In this document: piece by piece, positions 52,562 through 62,558 of the stretch | Numbering within the stretch: position 1 is the first letter of the stretch | Layout: every line of letters begins with the position of its first letter | Assembly (NCBI RefSeq): GCF_001434255.1 | Contig: NZ_AZEY01000075.1 | Location: forward strand, 1-64,000 | Source of the DNA: Lentilactobacillus diolivorans DSM 14421 | GTDB lineage: Bacteria; Bacillota; Bacilli; Lactobacillales; Lactobacillaceae | DNA length: 64,000 bases | Reading direction: 5' to 3' | Position numbers and translations under genes: made by a program | Notes under the pieces: generated by a model | What the model saw: the letters and a program-made list of their open reading frames with translations, nothing else | The model's database searches: none | Told to the model about the DNA's origin: nothing

Positions 52562-53673
52562 ATGAAATTTTTGAAAAAGTATATTTTATTTCCAAAACGG
52601 TTTGGTATTTTTCCCTATATCTGGATGATTTGGATTATTTACCCAATTACGGATTTATGGCCGTTTAATCGGGTTGATACCATTATCCCAACAATCCTGC
52701 TGATTTGTTTTCTATGGTTTTACCGGAATGGCTACAGTGTCTCTAAAGCCCTGCCAATCTGGATATATGGCCAGTATGGCATTATCTTTGTCCTGACAAT
52801 AACCAATGAATGGATCTATCTCTTATTATTTTCAGCTTGGGAGATTTCTTCATTGCCGGTCAGTAAGCGGACATTTCATCAGTTCCTAGCGGGGTACTAC
52901 ATGACCTTGGTCGTCTGTATGGGGTTATTGATGGCCCTCGATGAGATGACGCCGTGGTCGTTTACCAATCAAATGAGCATTGTGATGGTATTGTTTTTGA
53001 TTTTATCGCCACTGGGTGGTAAATCGGTTGCAAATTCGTACCGGCGCTCGCAACAGTTAAGGCAGCAGAACTCTCGGTATGCAAATTTAATTAAACGTGG
53101 CGAACGTGAACGAATTGCCCGTGATTTGCATGATACGTTGGGCCAGTCATTTTCAATGATTACCATTAAATCTGAGTTGGCAGCTAAATTGCTTGATAAG
53201 AACCCGGATCAGGTTAAAAATGAATTAAAGGAAATTTCTGAGGCATCGCGCCAAAATTTACAGTTGGTCAGAAATATTGTAACCGGACTTAGGCAAACAT
53301 CGATTGCAGAGATTATGATTGAACTGGCTGATGAACTAAAACTCCAGCAGATTAGTCTAATGACTGATGGGGAAGGTCAAACCAACAAGTGGCCGCATGA
53401 CATTCAAAATATTTTAGCAGATATTTTGCGAGAGGCGATTACTAATGTAATGCGGTATAGCCGGGCAGATCAAGTTGAAGTTCACTTTACGCAAACCAAA
53501 GCTGCCTATCACTTAATGGTTGCTGATAACGGCAAGGGCTACAAAGCAGTTCGAAAAGATGCCATGGCATTAAAGGAATGGCAGAACGCCCCAAAATTGT
53601 CGGTGGAAAATTTGGCATTCAAACCAGCCGATCTGGGACAGTCATCAATGTGCAACTACCAAAGGAGGGATGA
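52562..53673 (+). pseudogene. DesK/NarX-type histidine kinase with 3' frameshift
   Basis: The first 340 residues are normal: about five membrane helices, then the HisKA_3 box ERERIARDLHDTLGQ and the ATPase N-box REAITNVMRYS, followed by DNGKGY. After RKD (about 53560) the reading frame continues into an unrelated tail to 53704. In the -1 frame the expected ending is intact: HGIKGMAERPKIVGGKFGIQ, then SGTVINVQLPKEG, stopping at TGA 53671-53673, just before the regulator start. A one-base change near 53550-53565 has therefore removed the G2 box. The kinase may be inactive, or the base may be a sequencing error. Confidence 0.85.
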
Positions 53674-53678
53674 TAGTC

Positions 53679-54287
53679 ATGGCAATCAAAATTATTTTAG
53701 CTGAGGATCAGAGTTTACTCAGTAGTGCTTTGGCACAATTACTCAACTTGGAGGATGACTTAGATGTTATTGGCACCTATGCGGATGGTCAGGCGGCTTG
53801 GCAGCATATTAAATATGATCATCCGGACGTTGCGATTCTTGACATTGAAATGCCTAAGCAGACTGGACTTCAAGTAGCTGAAACCATTCATTCCGAAAAA
53901 TTGCCTGTGAAGGTCATTATCTTAACAACTTTCGCTAACAAGCAATATTTTGAAACGGCGGTTCAAGCAAAAGTGAATGGTTATTTGTTAAAAGATATTC
54001 CAAGCGATGAGCTAATTCAGTCCATCCATGAAGTGATAGCGGGCAAAACGTTATATTCACCGGAACTGGTCACGTCAATTTTAGGGGATGTAACCAACCC
54101 ACTGTCACAAAAGGAAACCCAGATTTTAAAGGAAATTAGTCTCGGAAAATCAACTTCTGAAATTGCCAAAGCATTGTATTTATCAGGTGGAACGGTACGT
54201 AATTATATCTCGGCGATTCTCAGTAAATTGGGGGCCGTTAATAGAATTGAGGCGTTAAATATTGCGGAGAAGCATCGGTGGATGTGA
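53679..54287 (+). CDS. NarL/LuxR-family response regulator
   Basis: A 202-aa regulator. The receiver domain has the acidic pair in ILAEDQ, phosphoacceptor Asp in AILDIEMP and Lys in LLKDIP. The C-terminal LuxR helix-turn-helix is LSQKETQILKEISLGKSTSE to LGAVNRIEALNIA. ATG 53679 is chosen because AGGAGG lies 10 nt upstream; the earlier ATG at 53670 is too close. Its partner kinase is frameshifted. The probable binding sites are the paired palindromes at 50830-50863. Confidence 0.92.
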   Translation: MAIKIILAEDQSLLSSALAQLLNLEDDLDVIGTYADGQAAWQHIKYDHPDVAILDIEMPKQTGLQVAETIHSEKLPVKVIILTTFANKQYFETAVQAKVNGYLLKDIPSDELIQSIHEVIAGKTLYSPELVTSILGDVTNPLSQKETQILKEISLGKSTSEIAKALYLSGGTVRNYISAILSKLGAVNRIEALNIAEKHRWM

Positions 54288-54600
54288 GAGAGCGCAAAGA
54301 GAAGCGCTTAGGTTCCAGAATATAAGTCCCTTAACTCGATATTCCAGGTTTGGGAATATCGAGTTAAGGGACTTATATGGCCGGAGCCTGCTTCTCCTTT
54401 GCGCGTTTCAGCAAGGTAGCCGGCCCTCAAACACGTTGTTAATTTGAAGATACTAAGGTTAGAGGGGTTATATGGCCGGAGTCTGCTTCTCTTTGCGCGT
54501 TTTGACAAGGTAGCCGTCCCCAAACACATTGGTGATTTGAAGATGTTAAGGCTAAGGAGCTTATACAGTCGTTTTTTTAACTTTGATGGAGGCCCTAGAA
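54288..54600 (+). repeat. Intergenic hairpin repeat with two partial copies
   Basis: The full unit (hairpin 54292-54404) begins 5 nt after the regulator stop. Outer arms GCGCAAAGAGAAGC and GCTTCTCCTTTGCGC pair with one bulged base, and inner arms GTCCCTTAACTCGATATTCC and GGAATATCGAGTTAAGGGAC pair exactly. Two partial copies follow, with TTATATGGCCGGAGTCTGCT, TCTCTTTGCGCGTTTTGACA and AGGTAGCCGTCCCCAAACAC. Confidence 0.88.
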
Positions 54601-54709
54601 AAAATAGTCATCCGATTTATATATTAAAAAGGAGCTTGACAAAAATGCCAACCCCTTAATTTCTTGATAATTATTTTTATTTATATCACTTAAGCTTTAT
54701 TCTACTAAA

Positions 54710-55654
54710 CTACTTTGCCCGTTTATCAGCTTCACCCTGCAGCAGGCGGAGCTGTTTTTGGGTATTTTCATAAACCTGACTAAGTTGTTTGGAACGGTTG
54801 CGCGTCATTTCAATGCGTTCATCGAGTTCCTGATCGGTATAGTTTGATAATTGACGTTGGGTCTTTTCGGTTAATTCATAGGCATGGCGAACGACATAGT
54901 AGCTGATTCTGCCAACATTGACCAGTTGTTTGCCAGCGGTTCGAAAGCTTGGTGTTGAACTGAAATCAGTGATGCCCTGCATGACCTTTTCACTAACGTG
55001 GGTATCCCAGTAAGTAATTAGTGGACCGGTAAAGAATGCAACGATAATGGTTGCGAAACCAACATCGCCGCCAATGAAGAATGCGGCTACCATGAAAATA
55101 ATATCCTGTGTGATTCTTGCCCAGCGGTACTTCACGTGAGTCCGTTTTGAAATAATGGGGGCAATGGCATCATATGGTGCAACACCTAAACGAGCGCCCA
55201 TATAAAGAGATGATCCTAACGTAAATAGCAGTAAGCCAAATACTAGATTAGTCATAATCGTAAAAATGTTAACCGTGTTTGGCAATATTTGATGGTAAAT
55301 GATTGAGAACCATTGGATTTCGTAACCAACCAAGACCATGTTCATGATGGTTCCAATTCCGATCTTTTTGCGGTCAAGCAATAGTACCAATACGAAAATG
55401 ACTAAGTTGACCATTAATTGAACATTGCCAAGGCCAGCACCTAATTTACCCGCCAGTCCTGTGTTGGTGGCCGTAAATGGATCCAGTCCGACGTTGCCCT
55501 CACGAAGCAGGGTTGTTCCAGTTGAAAGAATGGCGATGCCAACGAACGCCATCAACGCTCGCAGGCCAACGTCAGCAAATTTATTCAGACTGACGTTGGG
55601 AGAGTCTTTTTCCTCACTTGCTTCTGGATTACTGTTTTGTGGGTTACTTGTCAT
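54710..55654 (-). CDS. YczE/YyaS/YitT-type integral membrane protein
   Basis: A 314-aa protein with five or six membrane helices in residues 25-215 and a long charged C-terminal helix (about 245-314) that could form a coiled coil. LSTGTTLLREGNVGLDPFTA and GARLGVAPYDAI are the repeated signature of the YczE family (COG2364). The function is unknown in general; some members affect antibiotic synthesis or transport. It stands alone. Confidence 0.78.
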   Translation of the reverse strand: MTSNPQNSNPEASEEKDSPNVSLNKFADVGLRALMAFVGIAILSTGTTLLREGNVGLDPFTATNTGLAGKLGAGLGNVQLMVNLVIFVLVLLLDRKKIGIGTIMNMVLVGYEIQWFSIIYHQILPNTVNIFTIMTNLVFGLLLFTLGSSLYMGARLGVAPYDAIAPIISKRTHVKYRWARITQDIIFMVAAFFIGGDVGFATIIVAFFTGPLITYWDTHVSEKVMQGITDFSSTPSFRTAGKQLVNVGRISYYVVRHAYELTEKTQRQLSNYTDQELDERIEMTRNRSKQLSQVYENTQKQLRLLQGEADKRAK

Positions 55655-55804
55655 CGAAAGCTTCCTTTCTCTTACTTGTAAAAGTCATCCTTACCTGTTC
55701 AATTACTATCTATTATAACATCTGAAATAAAATGTTCAACGATTGACATAAGTGATTGGCAAAGAAGCACCGGCCTTAATGGTAGAAACTGACACGTTAA
55801 AAGC

Positions 55805-55856
55805 AAAAATCTCATCCCGTCATTACATAAGTCACAATGATTGGGATGAGATTTTT
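55805..55856. terminator. Intrinsic terminator after galM
   Basis: AAAAATCTCATCCC pairs with GGGATGAGATTTTT around a 24-nt loop, with A/T runs on both sides. Confidence 0.85.
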
Positions 55857-55884
55857 AACGATTGAAAATGGTCTTTGATGTTAA

Positions 55885-56901
55885 TTAGAATTCGGCTTTA
55901 TATTTAATAGTGTAGGTTTTTTCTTCGCCAGCTGGAAGTAAAACACTGCCGAAACCTTCGTGATTTGGTGTATCTGGCAGGTTTTGAGCTTCCAAAGCAA
56001 TCCCCATGTGAGCAACGCCATCACCACGGGTGAACTTCACGCCGTTTAAATCATCTGGAGTAAAGACGACCAATGCGTTACGGGCTGATTTAATTGAAAC
56101 CTTACGGCCGGAATCAGGATCTGCCAACGTTGCAATCGGTTGATCGACAGAATGATCATTGATGACATAAACTTCGTCATACGTGTGACCAACGCTGGTC
56201 TTCATATCATCGATTCCCTTTTTAATGTTTAAGCCTGACCGGAAATCATAGGCAGTGTCGGCAACGTTAATCATCTTACCGCTTGGGGTCTTATCTTTGT
56301 TCAGTTCAAGATACCTGTCAGCATTGATTGTTAATGTTTGACCGTAGACGTTATCATGATCACTTAAATTGAAGTAAGCGTGTTGGGTTGGGTTAAATAA
56401 TGTATCGGCATCACTCTTTGCAGAATAAGTAATGGTAACTTCATTGTCATCACTCAACGCAAAGACAATTTTGACATCGATATTTCCTGGGAAGGAATCG
56501 TCCGTTGAATCAATATGTTTTTCAAAAACAATTTGGTTGTCTTCAAAGGAACCATTCCAGATTTGGGTGTTAAAGCCGTGAGGACCACCGTGTAAAGTGG
56601 TGGTGCCTTCGTTGGCATCAACGTGGTATTCTTTTCCCTTAATTGAAAAAGTACCCTTAGTGATTCGACCAGCAGTTCGGCCGATTGCTTGACAGAAATA
56701 TTGGTTTTTCATAATTTCTTTACTGTTGTCCATGCTTAGGAGAACATTAGCTTTTTTACCATTTTTGTCTGGAAATTCAAATGCGTTCCAAGTAGCACCT
56801 AATGAAATTGCTGAAATGGAAACACCGTTATCATTTGTTAGAGTAAACCGTTGAATATCTTGACCATTATACTTATCGAATAATTCTTTTTTGATTTGCA
56901 T
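55885..56901 (-). CDS. galM: Aldose 1-epimerase (galactose mutarotase)
   Basis: A 338-aa mutarotase. AIGRTAGRITKGTFSIKGKE holds the substrate-binding Arg region, HGGPHGFNTQIW and NPTQHAYFNLS hold the catalytic His residues, and the catalytic Glu is in ALEAQNLPDTPNH. ATG 56901 follows AAGGAG; a longer in-frame start at 56988 lies inside the promoter. The promoter carries AraR-like half sites, so this copy probably speeds arabinose anomer exchange for AraA. Confidence 0.93.
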   Translation of the reverse strand: MQIKKELFDKYNGQDIQRFTLTNDNGVSISAISLGATWNAFEFPDKNGKKANVLLSMDNSKEIMKNQYFCQAIGRTAGRITKGTFSIKGKEYHVDANEGTTTLHGGPHGFNTQIWNGSFEDNQIVFEKHIDSTDDSFPGNIDVKIVFALSDDNEVTITYSAKSDADTLFNPTQHAYFNLSDHDNVYGQTLTINADRYLELNKDKTPSGKMINVADTAYDFRSGLNIKKGIDDMKTSVGHTYDEVYVINDHSVDQPIATLADPDSGRKVSIKSARNALVVFTPDDLNGVKFTRGDGVAHMGIALEAQNLPDTPNHEGFGSVLLPAGEEKTYTIKYKAEF

Positions 56902-57260
56902 TGTTGTTATTCTCTCCTTAGAAATAATAAATTGCGGCTTGAAACCGCTTTTATATGTATTATAATATCTTTTTGTACGGTGTTGCAATACAAAATATTG
57001 TATTTATCCGTACAATTCTATATAAATTTTTCCAGAAGTATGATATTTTATTAGTGGAGCGTCCGATAACCACTAGTTGGTTTTGAAAAGTAGCTGTTTA
57101 AGCCAAAAACGAATTATCCAAGAGATTAAAGATATGGCGTTGGACGTTATTCACGCGTTGAGGGGCAGTTAATACTCAGTTTGCTTACATCCATTTCTTA
57201 GCTGAGTGACTGACTCTCATGCTTATCTGCTTTCGGGGGAAGAAATTCGAGGAGTTTATT
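56902..57260. promoter_or_regulatory. galM promoter with AraR-like sites
   Basis: TTGTACGG (56973-56980) and CCGTACAA (57008-57015) form an exact inverted pair around AATACAAAATATTGTATT, itself a near-palindrome (56988-57005). On the minus strand TTGCAA and TATAAT (18-nt spacing) flank the CCGTACAA site. GTAC-centred sites of this type are bound by AraR. The remainder, to 57260, shows no gene or repeat. Confidence 0.55.
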
Positions 57261-57452
57261 ATGAGCACTTTTTTGTACGTTTTATCCGGTATTTCTGATC
57301 TGTGTTTACTGGTCTTGATTTTTGCGTGGGGGTTTGATTATGCACGTAAAGACCGCAGTAAAATCAAGCATAAGCGCCACTATGGTTTATGGGCGCTGGT
57401 TTCGTTGGTTTTGACCGTTGTTTTGATGCTGATGGCTGGATCAGGACAATAA
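57261..57452 (+). CDS. Small two-helix membrane protein
   Basis: A 63-aa protein with hydrophobic segments at about 4-24 and 42-59 and a basic loop (RKDRSKIKHKRHYG) between them. ATG 57261 has CGAGGAG just upstream and is preferred to the ATG at 57219. The family is not recognised. It precedes araR by 159 bp on the same strand. Confidence 0.6.
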   Translation: MSTFLYVLSGISDLCLLVLIFAWGFDYARKDRSKIKHKRHYGLWALVSLVLTVVLMLMAGSGQ

Positions 57453-57611
57453 ATCAGTTTGCAGGGGTCATGATTGTCGTGTAAACCATGAAGTGGCGTT
57501 AAGAAAGGTTAAAATTTGTTTGATCTTTCTCCTTATTATACTAATGACAAGGAAGGATGAAGAGATTAAATAAGTCTTGACCCGATAATTTTTAAAACGG
57601 GGGATTCAGTA

Positions 57612-58691
57612 ATGGAAACGAAGTACGTTAAAGTTAAAAAGAGTATCAAAAGTAACATTATTAATGGTAAGTATAAAATCAACGAGAAAATTCCAACTGA
57701 ATCCGAATTAATGGCAATGTATTCGGTTAGTCGCTATACCATCCGACGAGCTGTTGGTGATCTTGAACACGAAGGTTACATATATCGTGTTCAGGGTGGC
57801 GGCATGTACGTTAATGATTGGATTAATAAGAAAGTATCTGCTGATCGTTCTAATCAAAGTGTTGGGGTTGTGACCACTCACATTGCCGATTACATTTTTC
57901 CAAATATTATTAGTGGCATTGATCAAGTTATCTCCGAACAGGGATTATCAATTTTAATTGGCAACACCCATGATGAATATGATAATGAACGACATAATTT
58001 ACTTAATATGCTGGACAATGACGTGGTGGGATTTATTATTGAACCAACGAGAAGCACCTTGGAAAATCCGAACTTGGACGTTTATCAAATGATTGTTGAA
58101 TCCGGCAAACCGGCTGTTTTCATCAATGCCCACTATCCACAACTTGATTTTCCCTATGTCGAGATTGACGATACAGAATGTGAAAAAAAACTTATGGATT
58201 ATTTATTGGATAATGGTCATGAACAGGTTCTGGGCGTTTTCCAAGTCGATGATCTTCAAGGTGTCAATCGGATGAATGGGTTTATTAAATCTTATCAAAC
58301 GCATCCACAGGTTTCCTCATCCGGGGATATTATGATGTATCGGTCGAGCGATGATATTAACAACGTTCTGGATAAAGTGAAAGATCGGGTCATCTCACCG
58401 GATGTGCGGCCAACTGCGATTGTCTGCTATAACGATCAATTGGCAATTGAGGTGATTGGAATGCTTAGTAAGGAAGGAATTTCGGTTCCAGATGATATTT
58501 CAGTTGCTGGATTTGATGATTATGAAATTTCTAAATATATTGATCCTGGATTAACAACGATGGTTCATCCAAAACGAGAAATGGGGACAACGGCAGCTAA
58601 GCTTCTATTAGATATGTTAAAAAAAGGAGATGGGTCCCCCAAAATCTTGGATTCGAAATTAATTATCAGAAATTCTACTAAAACAATCTAA
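57612..58691 (+). CDS. araR: Arabinose-responsive repressor AraR (GntR-LacI chimera)
   Basis: The 359-aa protein joins a GntR winged helix (1-70; EKIPTESELMAMYSVSRYTI) to a LacI/GalR-type periplasmic-binding domain (about 80-355), a combination characteristic of AraR. The effector domain contains ISGIDQVISEQGLSILIGNT and PDDISVAGFDDYEISKYIDP. L-arabinose is the expected inducer. Targets in the window are the galM promoter and the promoter of the arabinose transporter. Confidence 0.93.
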   Translation: METKYVKVKKSIKSNIINGKYKINEKIPTESELMAMYSVSRYTIRRAVGDLEHEGYIYRVQGGGMYVNDWINKKVSADRSNQSVGVVTTHIADYIFPNIISGIDQVISEQGLSILIGNTHDEYDNERHNLLNMLDNDVVGFIIEPTRSTLENPNLDVYQMIVESGKPAVFINAHYPQLDFPYVEIDDTECEKKLMDYLLDNGHEQVLGVFQVDDLQGVNRMNGFIKSYQTHPQVSSSGDIMMYRSSDDINNVLDKVKDRVISPDVRPTAIVCYNDQLAIEVIGMLSKEGISVPDDISVAGFDDYEISKYIDPGLTTMVHPKREMGTTAAKLLLDMLKKGDGSPKILDSKLIIRNSTKTI

Positions 58692-58810
58692 AAAATGAAA
58701 AAAGTTTTCTAAGATTTAATCACATGAAAGGTGGTGATGCGACGGCGAGCGCGCCCATTCTTCTTTTTTTATTCGTAAAATTTTTATGCTAACAAATCAA
58801 AAACAGGTTG

Positions 58811-58868
58811 ATTTATGCGTACAAATATTTTATACTCTTTTTGTAAGCGATGTCAGAAACCGTTTACA
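58811..58868 (+). promoter_or_regulatory. AraR box and tandem cre sites before the arabinose transporter
   Basis: ATTTATGCGTACAAAT (58811-58826) differs from the AraR box ATTTGTACGTACAAAT at two positions. TGTAAGCGATGTCA (58842-58855) matches the cre consensus fully, and AGAAACCGTTTACA (58855-58868) matches except for the first base. Confidence 0.7.
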
Positions 58869-58935
58869 GTGTGCGCACAATGTTTCAGCAATTTTTGTTT
58901 TTTGGTTATAAAAATAATCGAATGGGGTGCTCGTT

Positions 58936-60309
58936 TTGAAGAAAGTTTCAAACGGTTTTATCTATAGTTTTGGAGCACTAGGTGGTTTGCTCTTTGGTTA
59001 CGATATTGCGTCGGTTTCCGGTGCAATTCTGTTTATTTCAAAGCAACTTCACTTAGGACCATGGCAACAAGGTTGGGTTGTTAGTTCAGTATTGATTGGT
59101 GCCATTGCTGGTGCCCTTGCAACTAGTAAATTTTTGGATACGTATGGTCGTCGTAAGTTATTAATCTGGGCTTCCGTCATCTTCTTTGTTGGTGCGATTA
59201 CATCTGGTTTTGCACCTGATTTCTGGGTATTGTTATTTACCCGAGTTATCTTAGGAATTGGTGTTGGAATTACTTCTGCATTGATTCCGGCATACCTGCA
59301 TGAACTTGCACCCAAACGGATGCATGGTGCGGTTGCAACAATGTTCCAATTGATGGTTATGATTGGAATTCTGTTAGCTTACATTTTGAACTACACGTTC
59401 TCTCACATGTATACAGGCTGGCGTTGGATGTTGGGATTTGCCGCATTACCAGCTGCAATCCTATTCTTCGGTGCAATTTTTCTTCCTGAAAGCCCTCGAT
59501 TTTTGGTTAAGATCGGCAAGCTTGATGATGCACGTCAAGTTTTGCTAAACACCAACAAAGGTGATCAAGGCGCTGTTGATACTGCTTTGAAGGAAATTAA
59601 GGAAACCGCATCTGTTAAATCAGCTGGTTGGAAAGAATTATTTGGTAAGGCTGTTCGTCCAGCATTAATTACTGGACTTGGCGTTGCAATCTTCCAACAA
59701 GTTATTGGTTCAAACAGTGTTATCTTCTATGCGCCAACTATTTTTACCGATGTTGGTTGGGGAGTTTACGCTGCCTTACTTGCACATATCGGAATTGGTG
59801 TCGTTAACGTTGCCGTTACTGTGGTTGCAATGCTATTAATGGATAAAGTTGACCGTAAAAAGATGTTGGAGTTTGGTGCTACTGGAATGGGCTTGTCATT
59901 GCTTGTTATGTACATCATTCTTAAGTTCGATAATGGTTCACAAGCAGCCGCTATCGTTAGTGCCATTGCTTTAACAGTTTACATTGCTTTCTATGCAACA
60001 ACTTGGGCTCCTGTAACCTGGGTTCTAATTGGTGAAGTCTTCCCATTGAATATTCGTGGATTAGGAACATCATTATGTTCAGCAACTAATTGGTTAGCTG
60101 ATATGGTCGTTTCACTCACGTTCCCAATGATGCTTAGTTCATGGGGACTTGATAATGCATTCCTGTTTTACGCCGCAATTTGTGGGATTGCCATTTGGGT
60201 TACTCATACTAAGTTCCTTGAAACCCGTGGTAAGTCACTTGAAGAGATTGAACTTGATCTTCACAAGCGTGCCGTTGCTAATAAGGAGACTTCCAAGACT
60301 GCAAACTAA
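58936..60309 (+). CDS. Sugar-porter-family arabinose:H+ symporter (AraE-like)
   Basis: A 457-aa, 12-helix MFS sugar porter. GALGGLLFGYDIASVSGAIL (helix 1), DTYGRRKLL (loop 2-3), FLPESPRFL (end of helix 6) and QQVIGSNSVIFYAP (helix 7) are the sugar-porter signatures. TTG 58936 is preferred with GGGGTG 6 nt upstream; a GTG at 58927 overlaps that site. Position before araA and an AraR box mark arabinose as the likely substrate. Xylose or other pentoses may also be carried. Confidence 0.9.
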   Translation: MKKVSNGFIYSFGALGGLLFGYDIASVSGAILFISKQLHLGPWQQGWVVSSVLIGAIAGALATSKFLDTYGRRKLLIWASVIFFVGAITSGFAPDFWVLLFTRVILGIGVGITSALIPAYLHELAPKRMHGAVATMFQLMVMIGILLAYILNYTFSHMYTGWRWMLGFAALPAAILFFGAIFLPESPRFLVKIGKLDDARQVLLNTNKGDQGAVDTALKEIKETASVKSAGWKELFGKAVRPALITGLGVAIFQQVIGSNSVIFYAPTIFTDVGWGVYAALLAHIGIGVVNVAVTVVAMLLMDKVDRKKMLEFGATGMGLSLLVMYIILKFDNGSQAAAIVSAIALTVYIAFYATTWAPVTWVLIGEVFPLNIRGLGTSLCSATNWLADMVVSLTFPMMLSSWGLDNAFLFYAAICGIAIWVTHTKFLETRGKSLEEIELDLHKRAVANKETSKTAN

Positions 60310-60415
60310 GATTTGCAGGGCATAGTTTAGCTAAATAAAGGTATTAAAAAAGGCTGATCTGTTCAGAGGCCTTGTTTAAAACAAATATTATTAAACACAG
60401 AGGAGAGAAAACATT

Positions 60416-61843
60416 ATGTTACAAGTTCCTGATTATGAATTTTGGTTTGTTACTGGTAGTCAACACCTATATGGTGAAGAACAACTTAAATCAGTTGAAA
60501 AAGATGCCCGTGACATCGTTGACAAACTGAATGCTACTGGTACATTACCTTACCCAATCAAGTTTAAGATGGTTGCAACAACCGCTGACAGCATCACTCA
60601 ATTAATGAAAGATGTTAACTATAATGATAAGGTAGCCGGTGTCATTACTTGGATGCACACATTCTCACCTGCTAAGAACTGGATCAGAGGTACTAAGTTA
60701 CTTCAAAAGCCATTACTTCATTTAGCTACTCAATACTTGGATCATATTCCATATGACACCATTGATTTTGACTACATGAACTTAAACCAAAGTGCTCATG
60801 GTGACCGTGAATACGGCTTTATCAATGCGCGTCTTCAAAAACACAATAAGATTGTTTATGGCTACTGGGGCGATCCCGAAGTTCAACAAGAAATTGCTGA
60901 CTGGGAAGACGTTGCTGTTGCTTACGACGAAAGCTTTAAGATCAAAGTTGCCCGTTTTGGTGACAACATGCGTAATGTTGCTGTTACTGAAGGTGACAAA
61001 GTTGAAGCTCAAATTCAATTTGGCTGGACCGTTGATTACTATGCGTTAGGTGACTTGGTTGAAGCTGTTAACGCAGTTCCTGAAAGTGATATTGACGCTA
61101 AGTACAAGGAATTACAAGATAAGTACGAATTTGTTCAAGGCGATAACGACAAAGATAAATATGAACATTCAGTTCGTTACCAAATTCGTGAATACTTTGG
61201 TATCGAGAACTTCTTGGACAAAGGTAATTATTCAGCATTCACCACTAACTTTGAAGACCTTTATGGTTTGGAACAATTACCAGGTCTTGCAGCTCAATTG
61301 TTGATGGCTGAAGGTTATGGTTTCGGTGCTGAAGGTGACTGGAAGACAGCTGCTTTGGATCGTTTGACTAAGATTTTGACTCACAACCAAGCAACTGCAT
61401 TCATGGAAGACTACACCCTTGAATTGCAAAAGGGTAAGGAAGCTATCCTTGGATCACATATGCTTGAAGTTGACCCTGGTATTGCCAGTGACAAGCCTCG
61501 AGTTGAAGTTCACCCATTGGATATTGGCGGTAAAGCAGATCCTGCACGTTTGGTATTTACTGGTCGTGAAGGAGACGCAATGGACATCACAATTTCAGAC
61601 TTTGGTACTGAATACAAGATGATTGGTTATCCTGTTGAAGGACACAAAGCGCCAAAGCCAACGCCACATCTACCAGTTGCAAAACAAATGTGGACACCAA
61701 AGGTTGGTTTGAAGCATGGTGCTACTCAATGGATTCAAAATGGTGGTGGCCATCACACTGTTTTGACATTCGCTGCTACTGAGACTCAAATTCAAGATCT
61801 TGCAACAATGTTTGGTCTCCCATTTGCTGATATCAACGAATAA
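60416..61843 (+). CDS. araA: L-arabinose isomerase
   Basis: Converts L-arabinose to L-ribulose. The 475-aa sequence is typical from [17 protein letters not shown] at the N-terminus to the C-terminal domain with [16 protein letters not shown] and NGGGHHTVL (metal-binding His). Catalytic Glu residues lie in [23 protein letters not shown] precedes ATG 60416. araB and araD are not in the window. The transporter lies 106 bp upstream and is probably co-transcribed. Confidence 0.97.
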   Translation: MLQVPDYEFWFVTGSQHLYGEEQLKSVEKDARDIVDKLNATGTLPYPIKFKMVATTADSITQLMKDVNYNDKVAGVITWMHTFSPAKNWIRGTKLLQKPLLHLATQYLDHIPYDTIDFDYMNLNQSAHGDREYGFINARLQKHNKIVYGYWGDPEVQQEIADWEDVAVAYDESFKIKVARFGDNMRNVAVTEGDKVEAQIQFGWTVDYYALGDLVEAVNAVPESDIDAKYKELQDKYEFVQGDNDKDKYEHSVRYQIREYFGIENFLDKGNYSAFTTNFEDLYGLEQLPGLAAQLLMAEGYGFGAEGDWKTAALDRLTKILTHNQATAFMEDYTLELQKGKEAILGSHMLEVDPGIASDKPRVEVHPLDIGGKADPARLVFTGREGDAMDITISDFGTEYKMIGYPVEGHKAPKPTPHLPVAKQMWTPKVGLKHGATQWIQNGGGHHTVLTFAATETQIQDLATMFGLPFADINE

Positions 61844-61880
61844 TTGTTGTTTATAAATCATATTTAAAGCACACAAAAGT

Positions 61881-61916
61881 AAGGTTGGGGCGGCTGCGGC
61901 TGTCGCAACCTTCTTT
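61881..61916 (+). terminator. Probable terminator after araA
   Basis: AAGGTTG pairs with CAACCTT around a GC-rich loop, followed by CTTTC. The T tract is weak. Confidence 0.5.
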
Positions 61917-61981
61917 CGTACATAAAATGAATCCGTTATCTTTGATATAATAAAGTAATCAAATGGTTGGAGGTTGCTTTT

Positions 61982-62542
61982 ATGGCAAAAACTGAAAAAG
62001 AAAAAATGCTGGCTGGCGAACGATATCTGAATACCGATCCGGAATTGGCTGATGAACGACGAACTAATCGCCGATTAATTAATCAGTTTAATGATGTTTC
62101 CAAAACCAATCCTGAAACGGGAATTGAAGTGATGCGTCAAATTCTTAATCGGGCTGGGAAAAACCTGGATATTCAACCCCCGTTTCAGTGTGATTATGGC
62201 TACAATATTAATGTTGGTGATAACTTTTTTGCCAATTATGGCTGTTGTTTTATCGACGTTGGGGCAATCACGTTTGGTGATAATTGTCTGTTGGGACCGA
62301 ACGTTCAAATTTACACGGTTAATCACGCCTTTGATGTCAAAGATCGTGACCGGGGTGTTGAAATTCCAGGTAACGTGACGATTGGCGATCATTTATGGGC
62401 TGGCGGTGGTGTTATCATTACGCCGGGTGTGACCCTTGGCAATAATGTTATAATTGCGGCAGGTGCCGTTGTGACTAAATCATTTGGTGACAATGTGCTG
62501 ATTGGTGGGAATCCTGCCAGAGTAATTAAAAAATTGAAATAA
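61982..62542 (+). CDS. Sugar O-acetyltransferase (maltose/galactoside acetyltransferase type)
   Basis: A 186-aa acetyl-CoA-dependent hexapeptide-repeat enzyme. An N-terminal Mac segment (KEKMLAGERYLNTDPEL) is followed by left-handed beta-helix repeats (about 60-180) with IYTVNHAFD (catalytic His) and IGDHLWAGGGVIITPGVTLG. ATG 61982 has GGAGG 9 nt upstream. The acceptor may be a non-metabolised sugar. The aldo-keto reductase gene follows after 16 bp, suggesting an operon. Confidence 0.9.
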   Translation: MAKTEKEKMLAGERYLNTDPELADERRTNRRLINQFNDVSKTNPETGIEVMRQILNRAGKNLDIQPPFQCDYGYNINVGDNFFANYGCCFIDVGAITFGDNCLLGPNVQIYTVNHAFDVKDRDRGVEIPGNVTIGDHLWAGGGVIITPGVTLGNNVIIAAGAVVTKSFGDNVLIGGNPARVIKKLK

Positions 62543-62558
62543 TATTGGAGGAATTAGT

